Positions 27,171 through 35,587 of a stretch of 36,452 nt of DNA are shown piece by piece. The stretch covers positions 1 through 36,452 of the forward strand of contig JACRFY010000117.1 in assembly GCA_016212565.1 (NCBI GenBank). The letters run 5' to 3'. The stretch is from Magnetospirillum sp. GTDB taxonomy: Bacteria; Pseudomonadota; Alphaproteobacteria; Rhodospirillales; Magnetospirillaceae. How positions within the stretch are numbered: the stretch's first letter is position 1; each line of letters begins with the position of its first letter. The notes beneath the pieces were generated by a model that saw only the letters and a list, made by a program, of their open reading frames with translations, did not search any database and was not told the origin of the DNA. The translations under genes and the position numbers were made by a program.

Positions 27171-27944
27171 ATGCGCAACCGCGGCAAGGTGTGGCTGGTC
27201 GGCGCCGGTCCGGGCGATCCCGATCTGTTGACTCTGAAGGCGGCGCGCCTGATCGCCGCCGCCCGGGTGGCGGTGGTCGACCGTCTGGTCGGCGCCGGCA
27301 TCCTCGCCCTGTTGCCGTCCGATTGCCGGGTGATCGATGTCGGCAAGGAAACCGGCCACCATTCCCTGCCGCAGCCCGAAATCAATGCCTTGCTGGTGCG
27401 CCTCGCCAGCGATGGCGCCGACGTGGTGCGTCTCAAGGGCGGCGATCCGTTCATTTTCGGCCGTGGCGGCGAAGAGGTTCTCGAACTGGCCGCCGCCGGC
27501 ATTCCTTTCGCGGTCGTCCCCGGCATCACCGCCGCTGCCGGCTGCGCCGCCGCCGCCGGCATCCCGCTCACCCATCGCGGTATCGCCGAGGGCGTGCGGC
27601 TGGTCACCGGGCATCTGCAACAGGATCATGCCCTCGACCTCGACTGGACCCGTCTCGCCGATCCGCGCTGCACCCTGGTGGTCTATATGGGAGTCGGCAG
27701 CGTCGCCCCGCTGAGCGGCGGGCTGATGGCCGCCGGGCTGAATGCCGCCACCCCGGTGGCGGTCATCGAGCGCGGCACCACCGCCGCCCAGCGCACCCTG
27801 TTCTCGACCGTCGGGACGCTGGTCGACGACGTCGCCCGCTGGCAGCCGCAGCCGCCCGCCCTGCTGGTGATCGGCGAGGTGGTCCGCCTGGCGCAAGACC
27901 GTCCGCTGGCCGCGGTGGCGACCGGCGAGGTGTGCTGTGGGTAG
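27171..27944 (+). CDS. nirE: Uroporphyrinogen-III C-methyltransferase for heme d1 synthesis
   Basis: A 257-aa SAM-dependent enzyme that methylates uroporphyrinogen III at C2 and C7 to precorrin-2, the entry point to heme d1. Diagnostic motifs: VWLVGAGPGDPDLLTLKA, VVDRLVGAGI, VVRLKGGDPFIFGRGGEE, PGITAAAGCAAAAGIPLTHR and LVVYMGVG. The ATG at 27171 has GGAG upstream. It is the stand-alone SUMT type without CysG domains. The CobA name is equally fitting; the position in the nir operon argues for NirE. It overlaps nirC by 8 bases. Confidence 0.94.
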   Translation: MRNRGKVWLVGAGPGDPDLLTLKAARLIAAARVAVVDRLVGAGILALLPSDCRVIDVGKETGHHSLPQPEINALLVRLASDGADVVRLKGGDPFIFGRGGEEVLELAAAGIPFAVVPGITAAAGCAAAAGIPLTHRGIAEGVRLVTGHLQQDHALDLDWTRLADPRCTLVVYMGVGSVAPLSGGLMAAGLNAATPVAVIERGTTAAQRTLFSTVGTLVDDVARWQPQPPALLVIGEVVRLAQDRPLAAVATGEVCCG

Positions 27945-28296
27945 GCGCGCCGCCAAGCCCCTCTCCCGCGAGTGGGCGAAGGGCTTCGGGGCGGTCCTTC
28001 TCGTCCTTTTCCTCTCCGTCCCCGCTTTCGCCGACCCGGGGCCGGCGCGGCGTAGCGAGCTGACCGAACTGGTGGCCCAGGATTGCGGCTCGTGCCACGG
28101 CCTCACCCGGGCCGGTGGCCTGGGCGCCCCGCTGACCGCCGCCGCCCTCGCCGATCTCAGCGAGGAAGCGGTCGCCTACACCATCCTCGAAGGCCGCCCC
28201 GGCACGCCGATGCCGCCGTGGAAGTCGATGCTGTCGGAACCCGAGGCGGTGTGGATCGCCCGTCTGCTCAAGGAAGGACACGCCGGTGCGCGCTAG
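27937..28296 (+). CDS. nirC: Monoheme cytochrome c (NirC)
   Basis: A 119-aa exported cytochrome c starting at GTG 27937. After a long basic n-region (MGRRAAKPLSREWAKG) a hydrophobic stretch leads to AFADPGPARR. Heme c binds at CGSCH (Cys50-His54), and Met in GTPMPPW is the axial ligand. NirC is a small class I cytochrome in nir operons that can donate electrons to NirS or assist heme d1 maturation. The n-region contains an inverted repeat (AAGCCC ... GGGCTT, 27955-27986). It overlaps nirE by 8 and nirF by 11 bases. Confidence 0.9.
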   Translation: MGRRAAKPLSREWAKGFGAVLLVLFLSVPAFADPGPARRSELTELVAQDCGSCHGLTRAGGLGAPLTAAALADLSEEAVAYTILEGRPGTPMPPWKSMLSEPEAVWIARLLKEGHAGAR

Positions 28297-29449
28297 CATC
28301 CTCCTCGCCGTCACCCTGCTGCTGTCGGCCTGCGCCGCGGCGCCGCGCGCCACCGGCGATCTCGGCGTGGTCGTCGAGCGCGCCGACGGGCGACTGCTGG
28401 TGGTCGAGCACAGCGGCAACACCCGGCTGGCCTCGGTCGAGGGGCTGGGCGACCTGTCCCACGCCTCGGTGGTGTTCTCCCGCGACGAGCGCTTCGCCTT
28501 CGTCTTCGGCCGCGACGGCGGCCTGACCAAGGTCGATCTGCTCGAAGGCCGCATCGCCGGCCGGGTGATGCAGTCGGGCAACTCCATCGGCGGCGCCATC
28601 TCCCAGGACGGCCGGCTGGTGGCGGTGGCCAACTACACCCCCGGCGGGGTCAAGGTCTTCGACACCGCCACCCTGGAACTGGTCGCCGACATCCCGGCGA
28701 TCGGTGCCGACGGCAAGCGCTCGAAGGTGGTGGGGTTGGAGGACGCGCCCGGCAACCGCTTCGCCTTCTCGCTCTACGAGGCCGGCGAGATCTGGCTGGC
28801 CGATCTCAAGCAGCCCCAGGCGCCGAAGATCACCCGCTTCCCCGGCATCGGCAAGCTGCCCTACGACGCCCTGGTCACCCCCGACGGCCGCTTCTACCTC
28901 GCCGGCCTGTTCGGCGAGGACGGGATCGCCCTGCTCGACCTGTGGGCCCCGGAAAAGGGCGTGCGCCGGGTGCTCGACGCCTATGGCAAGGGCGAGCAGG
29001 CCCTGCCGGTGTTCAAGATGCCGCATCTGGAGGGCTGGGCCCAGGCCGGCAACGAGGCCTTCCTGCCCGCCATCGGCCGTCACGAGGTGCTGGGCATCGA
29101 CATGGGACGCTGGACCGAGAGTGCCCGCATCCCGGTGCTCGGCCAGCCGGTGTTCGTCATGGCCCGCCCCGACGGCCGCCAGTTGTGGGTCAATTTCGCC
29201 CTGCCACATAACGACAAGGTGCAGGTGATCGACGTCCCCAGCCGCACGGTCATTGCCACCCTGCTGCCGGGGAAGGCGATCCTGCATCTGGAATTCACCC
29301 CCCGCGGCGAGCGGGTGTGGCTGAGTGCGCGCGATTCGGACAAGCTGGTGGTCTATGACACCGAGACCCTGGAGGTGGTGGCCGAGCTGCCGGCGGTGAA
29401 GCCGTCGGGAATCTTCTTCACCGCCCGCGCCCACACGACCGGCCTGTAG
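28286..29449 (+). CDS. nirF: Heme d1 biosynthesis protein NirF, lipoprotein form
   Basis: A 387-aa periplasmic protein required for heme d1 synthesis, with a beta-propeller related to NirS but without the cytochrome c domain. The start is GTG 28286 with AAGGAAG upstream. The leader MRASILLAVTLLLSAC ends in a lipobox, so it is probably anchored in the membrane. Segments such as DERFAFVFGRDGGLTKVDLL, AVANYTPGGVKVFDT, KLPYDALVTPDGRFYLAGL and ALPHNDKVQVIDV are NirF-like. It overlaps nirC by 11 bases and is 4 bases from nirD. Confidence 0.94.
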   Translation: MRASILLAVTLLLSACAAAPRATGDLGVVVERADGRLLVVEHSGNTRLASVEGLGDLSHASVVFSRDERFAFVFGRDGGLTKVDLLEGRIAGRVMQSGNSIGGAISQDGRLVAVANYTPGGVKVFDTATLELVADIPAIGADGKRSKVVGLEDAPGNRFAFSLYEAGEIWLADLKQPQAPKITRFPGIGKLPYDALVTPDGRFYLAGLFGEDGIALLDLWAPEKGVRRVLDAYGKGEQALPVFKMPHLEGWAQAGNEAFLPAIGRHEVLGIDMGRWTESARIPVLGQPVFVMARPDGRQLWVNFALPHNDKVQVIDVPSRTVIATLLPGKAILHLEFTPRGERVWLSARDSDKLVVYDTETLEVVAELPAVKPSGIFFTARAHTTGL

Positions 29450-29453
29450 GGCG

Positions 29454-29912
29454 ATGCTGGTCCTCGACGATATCGACCGCCGCCTGCTCGATCTCTACCA
29501 GCGCGACCTGCCGCTGGTGGCGCGGCCCTTCGCCGCCATGGCTGAGGCGGTGGGCGTCGGCGAGGACATCGTGCTCGCCCGTCTCGCCCGCCTGTCCGAG
29601 GCCGGGGTGATCAGCCGGATCGGCGCCGTGTTCCGTCCCCACCGCTGCGGGCATTCGACCCTGGCGGCGATGGCGGTGCCCGCCGAGCGCCTGGAGGAGG
29701 TGGCGGCGGTGGTCAGCGCCTATCCCCAGGTCAACCACAATTACCAGCGCGACCACACCTTGAACCTGTGGTTCGTGATCGCCGCCGCCGACGCCGCCGA
29801 GGTCGCCGCGGTCATGACCGAAATCAAAGACCGGACCGGCATCGCCGTGCTCGACTTGCCGCTGATCGAGGATTTCCACATCGACCTGGGGTTCGACATC
29901 CGATGGAGCTGA
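29454..29912 (+). CDS. nirD: Siroheme decarboxylase subunit NirD
   Basis: A 152-aa cytoplasmic AsnC/Lrp-like protein that, with NirL, NirG and NirH, decarboxylates siroheme to didecarboxysiroheme. The N-terminal helix-turn-helix-like part (DDIDRRLLDLYQRDLPLVAR) and the ferredoxin-like half with YPQVNHNYQRDHTLNLWFVI are characteristic of the NirD/NirG branch. In this family the HTH no longer serves DNA binding. Starts at ATG 29454, 4 bases after nirF, and overlaps nirL by 10 bases. Confidence 0.94.
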   Translation: MLVLDDIDRRLLDLYQRDLPLVARPFAAMAEAVGVGEDIVLARLARLSEAGVISRIGAVFRPHRCGHSTLAAMAVPAERLEEVAAVVSAYPQVNHNYQRDHTLNLWFVIAAADAAEVAAVMTEIKDRTGIAVLDLPLIEDFHIDLGFDIRWS

Positions 29913-30397
29913 GCGACCGCGATCTCGACTTGGTGTCCGTGCTCTGCGACGGCCTGCCGCTGGCGCCGCGGCCGTTCCAGGCCGTCGGCGTCGCCATCGG
30001 CATGGGCGAGGACGAGGTGCTCGGCCGTCTCCAGGCCTTGCAGCAGGGTGGGGTGATCCGCCGCTTCGGCGTCATCGTCCGCCACCACGAACTCGGCTAT
30101 CGCGCCAACGCCATGGTGGTGTGGGAGGTGCCGGCCGACGCTCTGTCGGCGGTGGGCCGCCGCCTCGGCGCCTGCCCCGAAGTCACCCTGTGCTATTCCC
30201 GTCCGCCGCGGCCGCCGGCCTGGCCCTACAGCCTGTTCACCATGGTCCACGGCAAGAGTCGCGGCACCGTCGAAGAGGCGGTGGCGGTGCTGGCCGAGCG
30301 CGAGGGCGTGGCCCATTACCGTCACGAGCTGCTGTTCAGCACCCGCCGCTTCAAGCAATGCGGCGCCCGCTATCAGCGGCGGATGGCGGCGGAATGA
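29903..30397 (+). CDS. nirL: Siroheme decarboxylase subunit NirL
   Basis: A 164-aa member of the NirL/NirH branch. RRFGVIVRHHELGYRANAMVVWEVP, then CYSRPPRPPAWPYSLFTMVHGKSR, are characteristic. It pairs with NirD in the decarboxylase complex. The ATG at 29903 overlaps the nirD end, showing coupling. It overlaps nirG by 4 bases (ATGA). Confidence 0.93.
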   Translation: MELSDRDLDLVSVLCDGLPLAPRPFQAVGVAIGMGEDEVLGRLQALQQGGVIRRFGVIVRHHELGYRANAMVVWEVPADALSAVGRRLGACPEVTLCYSRPPRPPAWPYSLFTMVHGKSRGTVEEAVAVLAEREGVAHYRHELLFSTRRFKQCGARYQRRMAAE

Positions 30398-30855
30398 GGG
30401 ACGCCGCTTCCCTCTCGCCCCTCGACCGCCGCATCGTCAACGCCCTGCAAGCCGGCTTCCCGATCTGCGAGCGCCCCTTCGCCGCCGCCGCCGAGTCGCT
30501 GGGCATCGACGAGGACACCCTGATCGCCCGCCTTCAGGCCCTGCGCGAGGCCAACGTGCTGACCCGCTTCGGCCCCCTCTACGACGCCAATCGCTTCGGC
30601 GGCCACGTCACCTTGGCGGCGTTGGCCGTGCCGGCCGAGCGCTTCGATGCCGTCGCCGAAATCGTCAATGCCTTCCCCGAGGTCGCCCACAATTACGCCC
30701 GCGAGCACCGCCTCAACATGTGGTTCGTGGTCGCCGCCGAATCGGTTGAGGCGGTTGCCCGGGTCTTGACCGAAGTCGAGGCGCGGACCGGTCTGACCGT
30801 CTACGACATGCCCAAGACCCGCGAATTCTTCGTGGGCTTGAGACTGGAAGCATGA
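30394..30855 (+). CDS. nirG: Siroheme decarboxylase subunit NirG
   Basis: A 153-aa protein of the NirD/NirG branch. FGPLYDANRFGGHVTLAALAVP and FPEVAHNYAREHRLNMWFVV repeat the NirD pattern with clear differences. It begins at ATG 30394 within the nirL stop. It completes the second decarboxylase pair with NirH, and its stop overlaps the nirH start (ATGA). Confidence 0.93.
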   Translation: MRDAASLSPLDRRIVNALQAGFPICERPFAAAAESLGIDEDTLIARLQALREANVLTRFGPLYDANRFGGHVTLAALAVPAERFDAVAEIVNAFPEVAHNYAREHRLNMWFVVAAESVEAVARVLTEVEARTGLTVYDMPKTREFFVGLRLEA

Positions 30856-31331
30856 TCGATTTCGACGCCGTCGACCGCGCCCTGATCGTTGCCACCCAGG
30901 AGGGCCTGCCGCTGGTGCCGCAGCCCTATGCCGCAGTGGCCGAGGCCATCGGCATTTCCGCCGCCGAGGCGATGGCGCGGCTGCGTCGCATGCAGGACTC
31001 CGGTGCCATCCGCCGCATCGCCGCGGTGCCCAACCATTACGCGCTCGGCTACCGCTTCAACGGCATGACCTGCTGGGACGTCGCCGACGGCGATATCGCG
31101 GCCGCCGGCACCGCGGTGGCGGCGCTGCCCTTCGTCAGCCACTGCTACCAGCGCCCGCGCCATCTGCCCGACTGGCCCTATTCGCTGTTCGCCATGATCC
31201 ATGCCAAGGACGCGGAATCCGCCGAAGGCCTGGTGGCCGAGGTGGCGGCGGCGTTGGGCGATCTGTCGCGCGGCCATGTGGTGCTGTTCTCGACCCGCAT
31301 CCTCAAGAAAACCGGCCTGCGCCTGTCCTAG
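30852..31331 (+). CDS. nirH: Siroheme decarboxylase subunit NirH
   Basis: A 159-aa member of the NirL/NirH branch. RRIAAVPNHYALGYRFNGMTCWDV and CYQRPRHLPDWPYSLFAMIH are diagnostic, and the order D-L-G-H matches Pseudomonas nir operons, where each gene is distinct rather than fused as NirDL. Starts within the nirG stop; nirJ follows after 10 bases with its own GGAGAG site. Confidence 0.93.
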   Translation: MIDFDAVDRALIVATQEGLPLVPQPYAAVAEAIGISAAEAMARLRRMQDSGAIRRIAAVPNHYALGYRFNGMTCWDVADGDIAAAGTAVAALPFVSHCYQRPRHLPDWPYSLFAMIHAKDAESAEGLVAEVAAALGDLSRGHVVLFSTRILKKTGLRLS

Positions 31332-31341
31332 GAGAGCCCGC

Positions 31342-32481
31342 ATGTTCCGCCTGTCCCAGTTCATGCGCGAGCTGACCGCTCCCACCCCCGCCGGTCCGCG
31401 CCGCCTGCCGCCAGGGCCGGTGGTGATCTGGAATCTGGTGCGCCGTTGCAACCTCACCTGCCGGCATTGCTATTCGATTTCCGCCGACAAGGACTTTGCC
31501 GGCGAGTTGTCGACCGACGAGGTGTCGTCGGTGCTCGACGACCTCAAGGCCTTTCGCGTGCCGGCCCTGATTCTGTCGGGCGGCGAGCCGCTGCTGCGTT
31601 CGGATATCTTTGCCATCGCCGCCCGCGCCAAGGGGCTGGGGTTCTACACCGCCCTGTCCACCAACGGCACCCTGATCGACGAGCGGGCCGCCGACCGGAT
31701 CGCTGCCATCGGCATCGATTACCTGGGCATCAGCATCGACGGCATCGGCGAGGTCCATGACCACTTTCGCGGCAAGGAGGGCGCCTTCGCCCACGCCTTG
31801 GCCGGATTGCGCCACTGCCGGGACCGCGGCGTCAAGGTGGGACTGCGCTTCACCATGACCCGCGACAACGAAGCGACCCTGCCGGCGGTGCTCGACCTGG
31901 CGGAGGGGGAGGGGATCGCCAAGTTCTACCTTTCGCACCTTAACTACGCCGGCCGCGGCAACAAGAACCGCGGCGAGGATTCGGCCTTCGCCGCCACCCG
32001 CGCGGCGATGGACGCGCTGTTCGAGCGGGTGTGGGCCAAGACCGGGCGCGGCGAGGAGTCCGAATTCGTCACCGGCAACAACGATGCCGACGGCGCCTTC
32101 TTCCATGGTTGGGTGGCGCGGCGCTTTCCCGCCCATGCCGAGCATATCCGCGCCAAGCTGGAGCAATGGGGCGGCAATGCCTCGGGGGTGGCGGTCGCCA
32201 ACATCGACAACCTCGGCAACGTCCATCCCGACACCATGTGGGGCCATGTCACCCTGGGCAACGTGCGTGCGCGGCGCTTCGGCGACATCTGGAGCGACGT
32301 TTCGCATCCGTTGATGGCCGGGCTGAAGGCGTTCCCGCGCCGTCTGGGCGGGCGCTGCGGCGACTGCCGCTGGCTGGGGATGTGCAACGGCAACAGCCGC
32401 GTCCGCGCCGAGCGCATCCACGGCGAGGTGTGGGCCGAGGACCCGGGATGCTACCTGACGGACGAGGAGGTGAGGGGATGA
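31342..32481 (+). CDS. nirJ: Radical SAM heme d1 biosynthesis protein NirJ
   Basis: A 379-aa radical SAM enzyme that removes propionate side chains from didecarboxysiroheme to install the keto groups of heme d1. The [4Fe-4S] cysteines are in RRCNLTCRHCYS (Cys36, Cys40, Cys43), followed by ILSGGEPLLR and TALSTNGTLID. C-terminal cysteines for an auxiliary cluster are in CGDCRWLGMCNGNSRVRAE and DPGCY. The ATG at 31342 has GGAGAG upstream. The stop overlaps the nirN start (ATGA). Confidence 0.95.
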   Translation: MFRLSQFMRELTAPTPAGPRRLPPGPVVIWNLVRRCNLTCRHCYSISADKDFAGELSTDEVSSVLDDLKAFRVPALILSGGEPLLRSDIFAIAARAKGLGFYTALSTNGTLIDERAADRIAAIGIDYLGISIDGIGEVHDHFRGKEGAFAHALAGLRHCRDRGVKVGLRFTMTRDNEATLPAVLDLAEGEGIAKFYLSHLNYAGRGNKNRGEDSAFAATRAAMDALFERVWAKTGRGEESEFVTGNNDADGAFFHGWVARRFPAHAEHIRAKLEQWGGNASGVAVANIDNLGNVHPDTMWGHVTLGNVRARRFGDIWSDVSHPLMAGLKAFPRRLGGRCGDCRWLGMCNGNSRVRAERIHGEVWAEDPGCYLTDEEVRG

Positions 32482-34082
32482 TGCGGTCGAGCTTCTGCAA
32501 AAGTCCCGTCAAGCCCGGGCATGACGCGTTTGGACGGGCGAGGGGATTGCTTGCCGTTCTTCTCCTCGTCCTCTCCACCCCCGCTCTCGCCGATCCCGAC
32601 CCGGCCCGCCTGTTTGCCGAGCATTGTGCCGCCTGCCACGGCGCCGACCGTCTCGGCGCCATCGGCCCGGCGTTGCTGTCGGAGAATCTCGGCCGCCTCA
32701 AGCCCGCCGAGGCCGAACAGGTGATCGCCAACGGTCGCCCGGCCACCCAGATGGAGGGGCTCAAGGAGGTCCTGAGCCCGGCCGAGATCAAGGCCCTGGC
32801 CGCCTATGTCTTCACCCCGCTGCCGGCGGTGCCGCGCTGGGGCATGGCCGAGATCGCCGCCAGCCGGCTGGTTCATGTCGACCAGGCCACGCTGCCGGCC
32901 AAGCCGCCCTTCGCCGCCGATCCGCTCAATCTGTTTACCGTGGTCGAGACCGGCGACCACGCCATCACCATCCTCGACGGCGACGCGATGGCGCCGCTCT
33001 ACCGCTTGCCGACCCGCTTCGCCCTGCATGGCGGCGCCAAGTATTCGCCCGACGGCCGCTTCGTCTACCTCGCCTCGCGCGACGGCTGGGTGCAGAAGAT
33101 CGACATGTGGACCGGCACCCTGCTGGCCGAGGTGCGGGTCGGCATCAACACCCGCAACGTCGCCGTCTCCCACGACGGCCGCTTCCTGATGGTCGGCAAC
33201 GTGTTGCCCCACACCCTGGTGGCGCTGGATGCCGACGATCTCAAGCCGTTGCAGGTGATCCCGGTCCAGGGCGACGGCAAGAGCTCGCGCGTCTCGGCGG
33301 TCTATACCGCGCCGCCGCGGTCCTCGTTCGTGGTGGCGCTGAAGGACATCCAGGAGCTGTGGGAGATCCCCTACGCCGACGATGCCGGCCCGGTGCTCAA
33401 CGGCCTGGTGCATTCCTACGAGAAGGGGCTGGAGGAGGGCGACAGCACCGGCGGCCGCTTCCAGGCCCTGCGCATCCGTACCGAGGACTTCCTCGACGAC
33501 TTCTTCTTCGATCCCGGCTACGAGCGGGCGATGGGCGCCTCGCGCGACGGCAAGCGCGGCATCGTCGTCGACCTCGACATCAAGCGCACCTGGGCGCGGC
33601 TCGACCTGCCGGGCATGCCCCATCTCGGCTCGGGGATCGTTTTTCGCAAGGACGGTCGGCTGATGATGGCGACGCCGCACCTCAAGGAGGCGGTGGTCAG
33701 CGTCATCGACATGGAGAGCTGGCAGACGGTCAAGCGCATCCCCACCCTGGGGCCGGGCTTCTTCATGCGCGGCCACGAGAAGTCCCCCTATGCCTGGGTG
33801 GATGTCTCGCTGGGCAAGGACAAGGATGCCATGCAGGTGATCGACACCCGCACCCTGGAGATCGTCGCCACCCTGCGCCCGGCGCCGGGCAAGACCACCC
33901 GGCATGTGGAATTCGACCGCACCGGGACCAAGGTGCTGCTGTCGGTGTCGGAGAAGGACGGCGAATTGCTGGTCCTCGACGCCGCGAGCTTTGCGGTGCT
34001 GAAGCGGCTGCCGATGAAGCTCCCGGTCGGGAAGTACAATGTCTACAACAAGATCACCTACTCGGCGGGGACCAGCCACTGA
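32478..34082 (+). CDS. nirN: Dihydro-heme d1 dehydrogenase NirN
   Basis: A 534-aa periplasmic NirS-like protein that carries out the last step of heme d1 synthesis, introducing the acrylate double bond. A cytochrome c domain (CAACH, Cys50-His54; Met in ATQMEGL) precedes an eight-bladed propeller. RGHEKSPYAWVDVSLGKDKD holds the conserved distal His. It ends VGKYNVYNKITYS, similar to the end of NirS. The n-region before the signal helix is longer than usual and contains a REP-like palindrome in DNA. Last gene of the operon, 13 bases from a convergent gene. Confidence 0.94.
   Translation: MMRSSFCKSPVKPGHDAFGRARGLLAVLLLVLSTPALADPDPARLFAEHCAACHGADRLGAIGPALLSENLGRLKPAEAEQVIANGRPATQMEGLKEVLSPAEIKALAAYVFTPLPAVPRWGMAEIAASRLVHVDQATLPAKPPFAADPLNLFTVVETGDHAITILDGDAMAPLYRLPTRFALHGGAKYSPDGRFVYLASRDGWVQKIDMWTGTLLAEVRVGINTRNVAVSHDGRFLMVGNVLPHTLVALDADDLKPLQVIPVQGDGKSSRVSAVYTAPPRSSFVVALKDIQELWEIPYADDAGPVLNGLVHSYEKGLEEGDSTGGRFQALRIRTEDFLDDFFFDPGYERAMGASRDGKRGIVVDLDIKRTWARLDLPGMPHLGSGIVFRKDGRLMMATPHLKEAVVSVIDMESWQTVKRIPTLGPGFFMRGHEKSPYAWVDVSLGKDKDAMQVIDTRTLEIVATLRPAPGKTTRHVEFDRTGTKVLLSVSEKDGELLVLDAASFAVLKRLPMKLPVGKYNVYNKITYSAGTSH
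32507..32526. repeat. REP-like near-palindrome inside the nirN leader
   Basis: CGTCAAGCCCGGGCATGACG is almost self-complementary (one mismatched pair) and resembles the CGTCATGCCCGGGCTTGACC core of a common alphaproteobacterial dispersed repeat. It encodes SPVKPGHDA in NirN. Confidence 0.6.
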
Positions 34083-34095
34083 GGGGGGAGGATCG

Positions 34096-34557
34096 CTACG
34101 CCGAGACCGCCGTGTCGCGCTCGCCACCCGCGGCGGCCAGGATGCAGACGCGGACCTTCTTGTCCATCAGGGCCAGCAGCCAGGGGCAAAACCCGTTGCA
34201 GCCGCTTTCCCGGTAGGCCAGACGGACGCGGGTGCGGATGCGGGCGAGGTCGCCGCTCCCGGCCAAGCTCCGGGCCATGCGCCGATTGATCGCCACCAGG
34301 GCGTCGATATCGCCGTCGTCGACGCCGCGGCCCCCGGTCGACGAGAGGTGAATGGCGAATTCGCTGTGGTGGGGAACGATCCATCCCTCCGTCGCCCCGA
34401 GTTCCGTCACCGCCCGCCATAGGCGGTGGTTGGAATCCATGGCCTCCAGGTAACAGGCCATGTCGTGCGCGTCTTCGAGGCCGTCGGCGATTTCCAGCAG
34501 GGCGGTGACGCAGATATCGATCAGGACCAACCGGATCGGGATGACATTCGGACACAT
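34096..34557 (-). CDS. Hypothetical cytosolic protein, weakly FlaF-like
   Basis: A 153-aa protein; the ATG at 34557 has GGAGGAGA about 8 bases upstream, so I prefer it over the GTG at 34587. YLEAMDSNHRLWRAVTELGA and DIDALVAINRRMARSLAGS have the general layout of FlaF-type flagellar regulators (N-x-LW motif followed by a helix), but the similarity is weak. The C-terminal third has three Cys (SGCNGFCPWLLALMDKKVRVC). It is convergent with nirN; its promoter should lie in 34558-34950. Confidence 0.5.
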   Translation of the reverse strand: MCPNVIPIRLVLIDICVTALLEIADGLEDAHDMACYLEAMDSNHRLWRAVTELGATEGWIVPHHSEFAIHLSSTGGRGVDDGDIDALVAINRRMARSLAGSGDLARIRTRVRLAYRESGCNGFCPWLLALMDKKVRVCILAAAGGERDTAVSA

Positions 34558-34948
34558 CGCGACGTCTCCTCCGTCTGCTGCAGCCACGGCAATCCCTTCG
34601 CCAATGGCGATGCGGGGCGGGGTTCACTGATGAGTAGCGTTTGCCAGCTATAGCTGCGATGCGGTCGACCGCGACCTTCCTGCCAAATCAAGGATATCGG
34701 CTCGCAGCGAACAGGCGAAAAGCATGAGCCGGTACTGGACCGAATCATAGTATGGCTTAAGTATGGGGTCGGAGCATCCGCCCCCGTCGTTCGGCCAGGG
34801 CGAGGCCGTGCGCTTGCGCCGCACCGTTCCCTGCCGCATAACCTGTCGGCAACGGTTTGGTCGAACATCGAGGACATCCTGTCATGACGGCACGGGAATA
34901 CGGCGGAGCGGCGCAGGTGCGGCCGTCGCGCATCGGGACCGGACTCCG
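34558..34948. other. Intergenic region without a recognised gene
   Basis: About 390 bases separate the FlaF-like gene (minus) from the small plus-strand gene. CAGCTATAGCTG at 34645-34656 is a perfect 12-bp palindrome. On the minus strand CCTTGATTTGG near 34683-34693 contains an FNR half-site but no second half. I see no tRNA or small-RNA-like structure; both genes probably have promoters here. Confidence 0.4.
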
Positions 34949-35260
34949 GTGAGCCGCGCCGAGAGCGGGGAGAAGGGGCGCCTGCTGCGCATGCTGGCCT
35001 TCCACATCCACAAGAAGCTGCCGGCCGACGAGGCCCTGACCGCCTGTTTCGAGGCCGAAGGCCGGGGTGGGCGCCATCGTCAGTGGCGGCAGGCGGGCTC
35101 GGTGCTGGCCGTCGAGGGGTTCGTGCCGGCGCTGGTGGCGGCGGGCTTGGTCGGCGACGAAGCGGCGCTGGTGCTGAGTGTGCTGCACGCCGCGGGAGAC
35201 CACCGCCTGCTGTCGAAGGCGCTCGAGAATCTGGCGGCCTATCGCGAGGCCGCAGACTAG
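34949..35260 (+). CDS. Small hypothetical protein, weakly T2SF-like
   Basis: A 103-aa product if the GTG at 34949 is used; the track start at 34763 adds an Arg/Cys-rich leader that is unlikely to be coding. LLRMLAFHIHKKLPADEALTACFEAE and LSVLHAAGDHRLLSKALENLAAYRE have the helical pattern of a type II secretion F (GspF/PilC) cytoplasmic domain, but there is no membrane segment, so it may be a remnant or an unrelated fold. The ribosome binding site is weak. Confidence 0.5.
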   Translation: MSRAESGEKGRLLRMLAFHIHKKLPADEALTACFEAEGRGGRHRQWRQAGSVLAVEGFVPALVAAGLVGDEAALVLSVLHAAGDHRLLSKALENLAAYREAAD

Positions 35261-35270
35261 CATTATACCA

Positions 35271-35292
35271 CCGAGCCACTGACGTGACTCGG
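35271..35292 (+). terminator. Stem-loop after the T2SF-like gene
   Basis: CCGAGCCAC and GTGACTCGG pair over 9 bp with one mismatch, 10 bases after the stop. No T run follows, so this is a weak terminator or an mRNA-end stabiliser. Confidence 0.35.
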
Positions 35293-35353
35293 CGGATTGC
35301 CCCTCGCCGGGCGGGCGCGTCCGCGCCCTTGGCCGCGGCCGCAATGGCCGCCG

Positions 35354-35468
35354 AATACCGGCGAACAGGTCATTTCGAGCGTTCGCCGGTATTACCGTTG
35401 CTATTTCCATGGCCTCCGAATCATGGTTCCCCATTGATTCAGACGTTCATGGAAATAGCAACTGTAAT
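35354..35468. repeat. Two adjoining large palindromes (possible MITE/REP-type element)
   Basis: First stem: AATACCGGCGAAC (35354-35366) and GTTCGCCGGTATT (35381-35393), 13 bp perfect. Second stem: ATTAC-C-GTTGCTATTTCCATG (35391-35411) and CATGGAAATAGCAAC-T-GTAAT (35448-35468), 21 bp with one mismatch. Inside its loop, GAATCATGG and CCATTGATTC form a further imperfect stem. The two stems share the bases ATT. Nothing coding is apparent. Confidence 0.75.
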
Positions 35469-35499
35469 GCTAGAGTCGGACTGGCCGTCCTCCGATCAT

Positions 35500-35587
35500 C
35501 GTCATCCCGGCCGGAGCGGAGAGCCGGGATCCATCGTCGTGCACCACCATGGATCCCGGGTCGCGCTGCGCTTGCCCGAGGGTGACG
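35500..35587. repeat. REP/BIME-like composite palindrome
   Basis: Left part CGTCATCCCGGCCGGAGCGG... folds internally (CCCGGC / GCCGGG). CCGGGATCCAT (35524-35534) is inverted as ATGGATCCCGG (35549-35559), and the right end ...GGGTGACG mirrors CGTCATCCC. It belongs to the same general GTCATCCC...GGGATCC class as the element at 8389 but differs in sequence. Confidence 0.75.

Noticed and set aside
34757-35434. 225-aa minus-strand ORF across the small T2SF-like gene
   Set aside because: Shadow ORF that runs through the palindromic region; Arg/Pro/Gln-rich with no recognisable motif.
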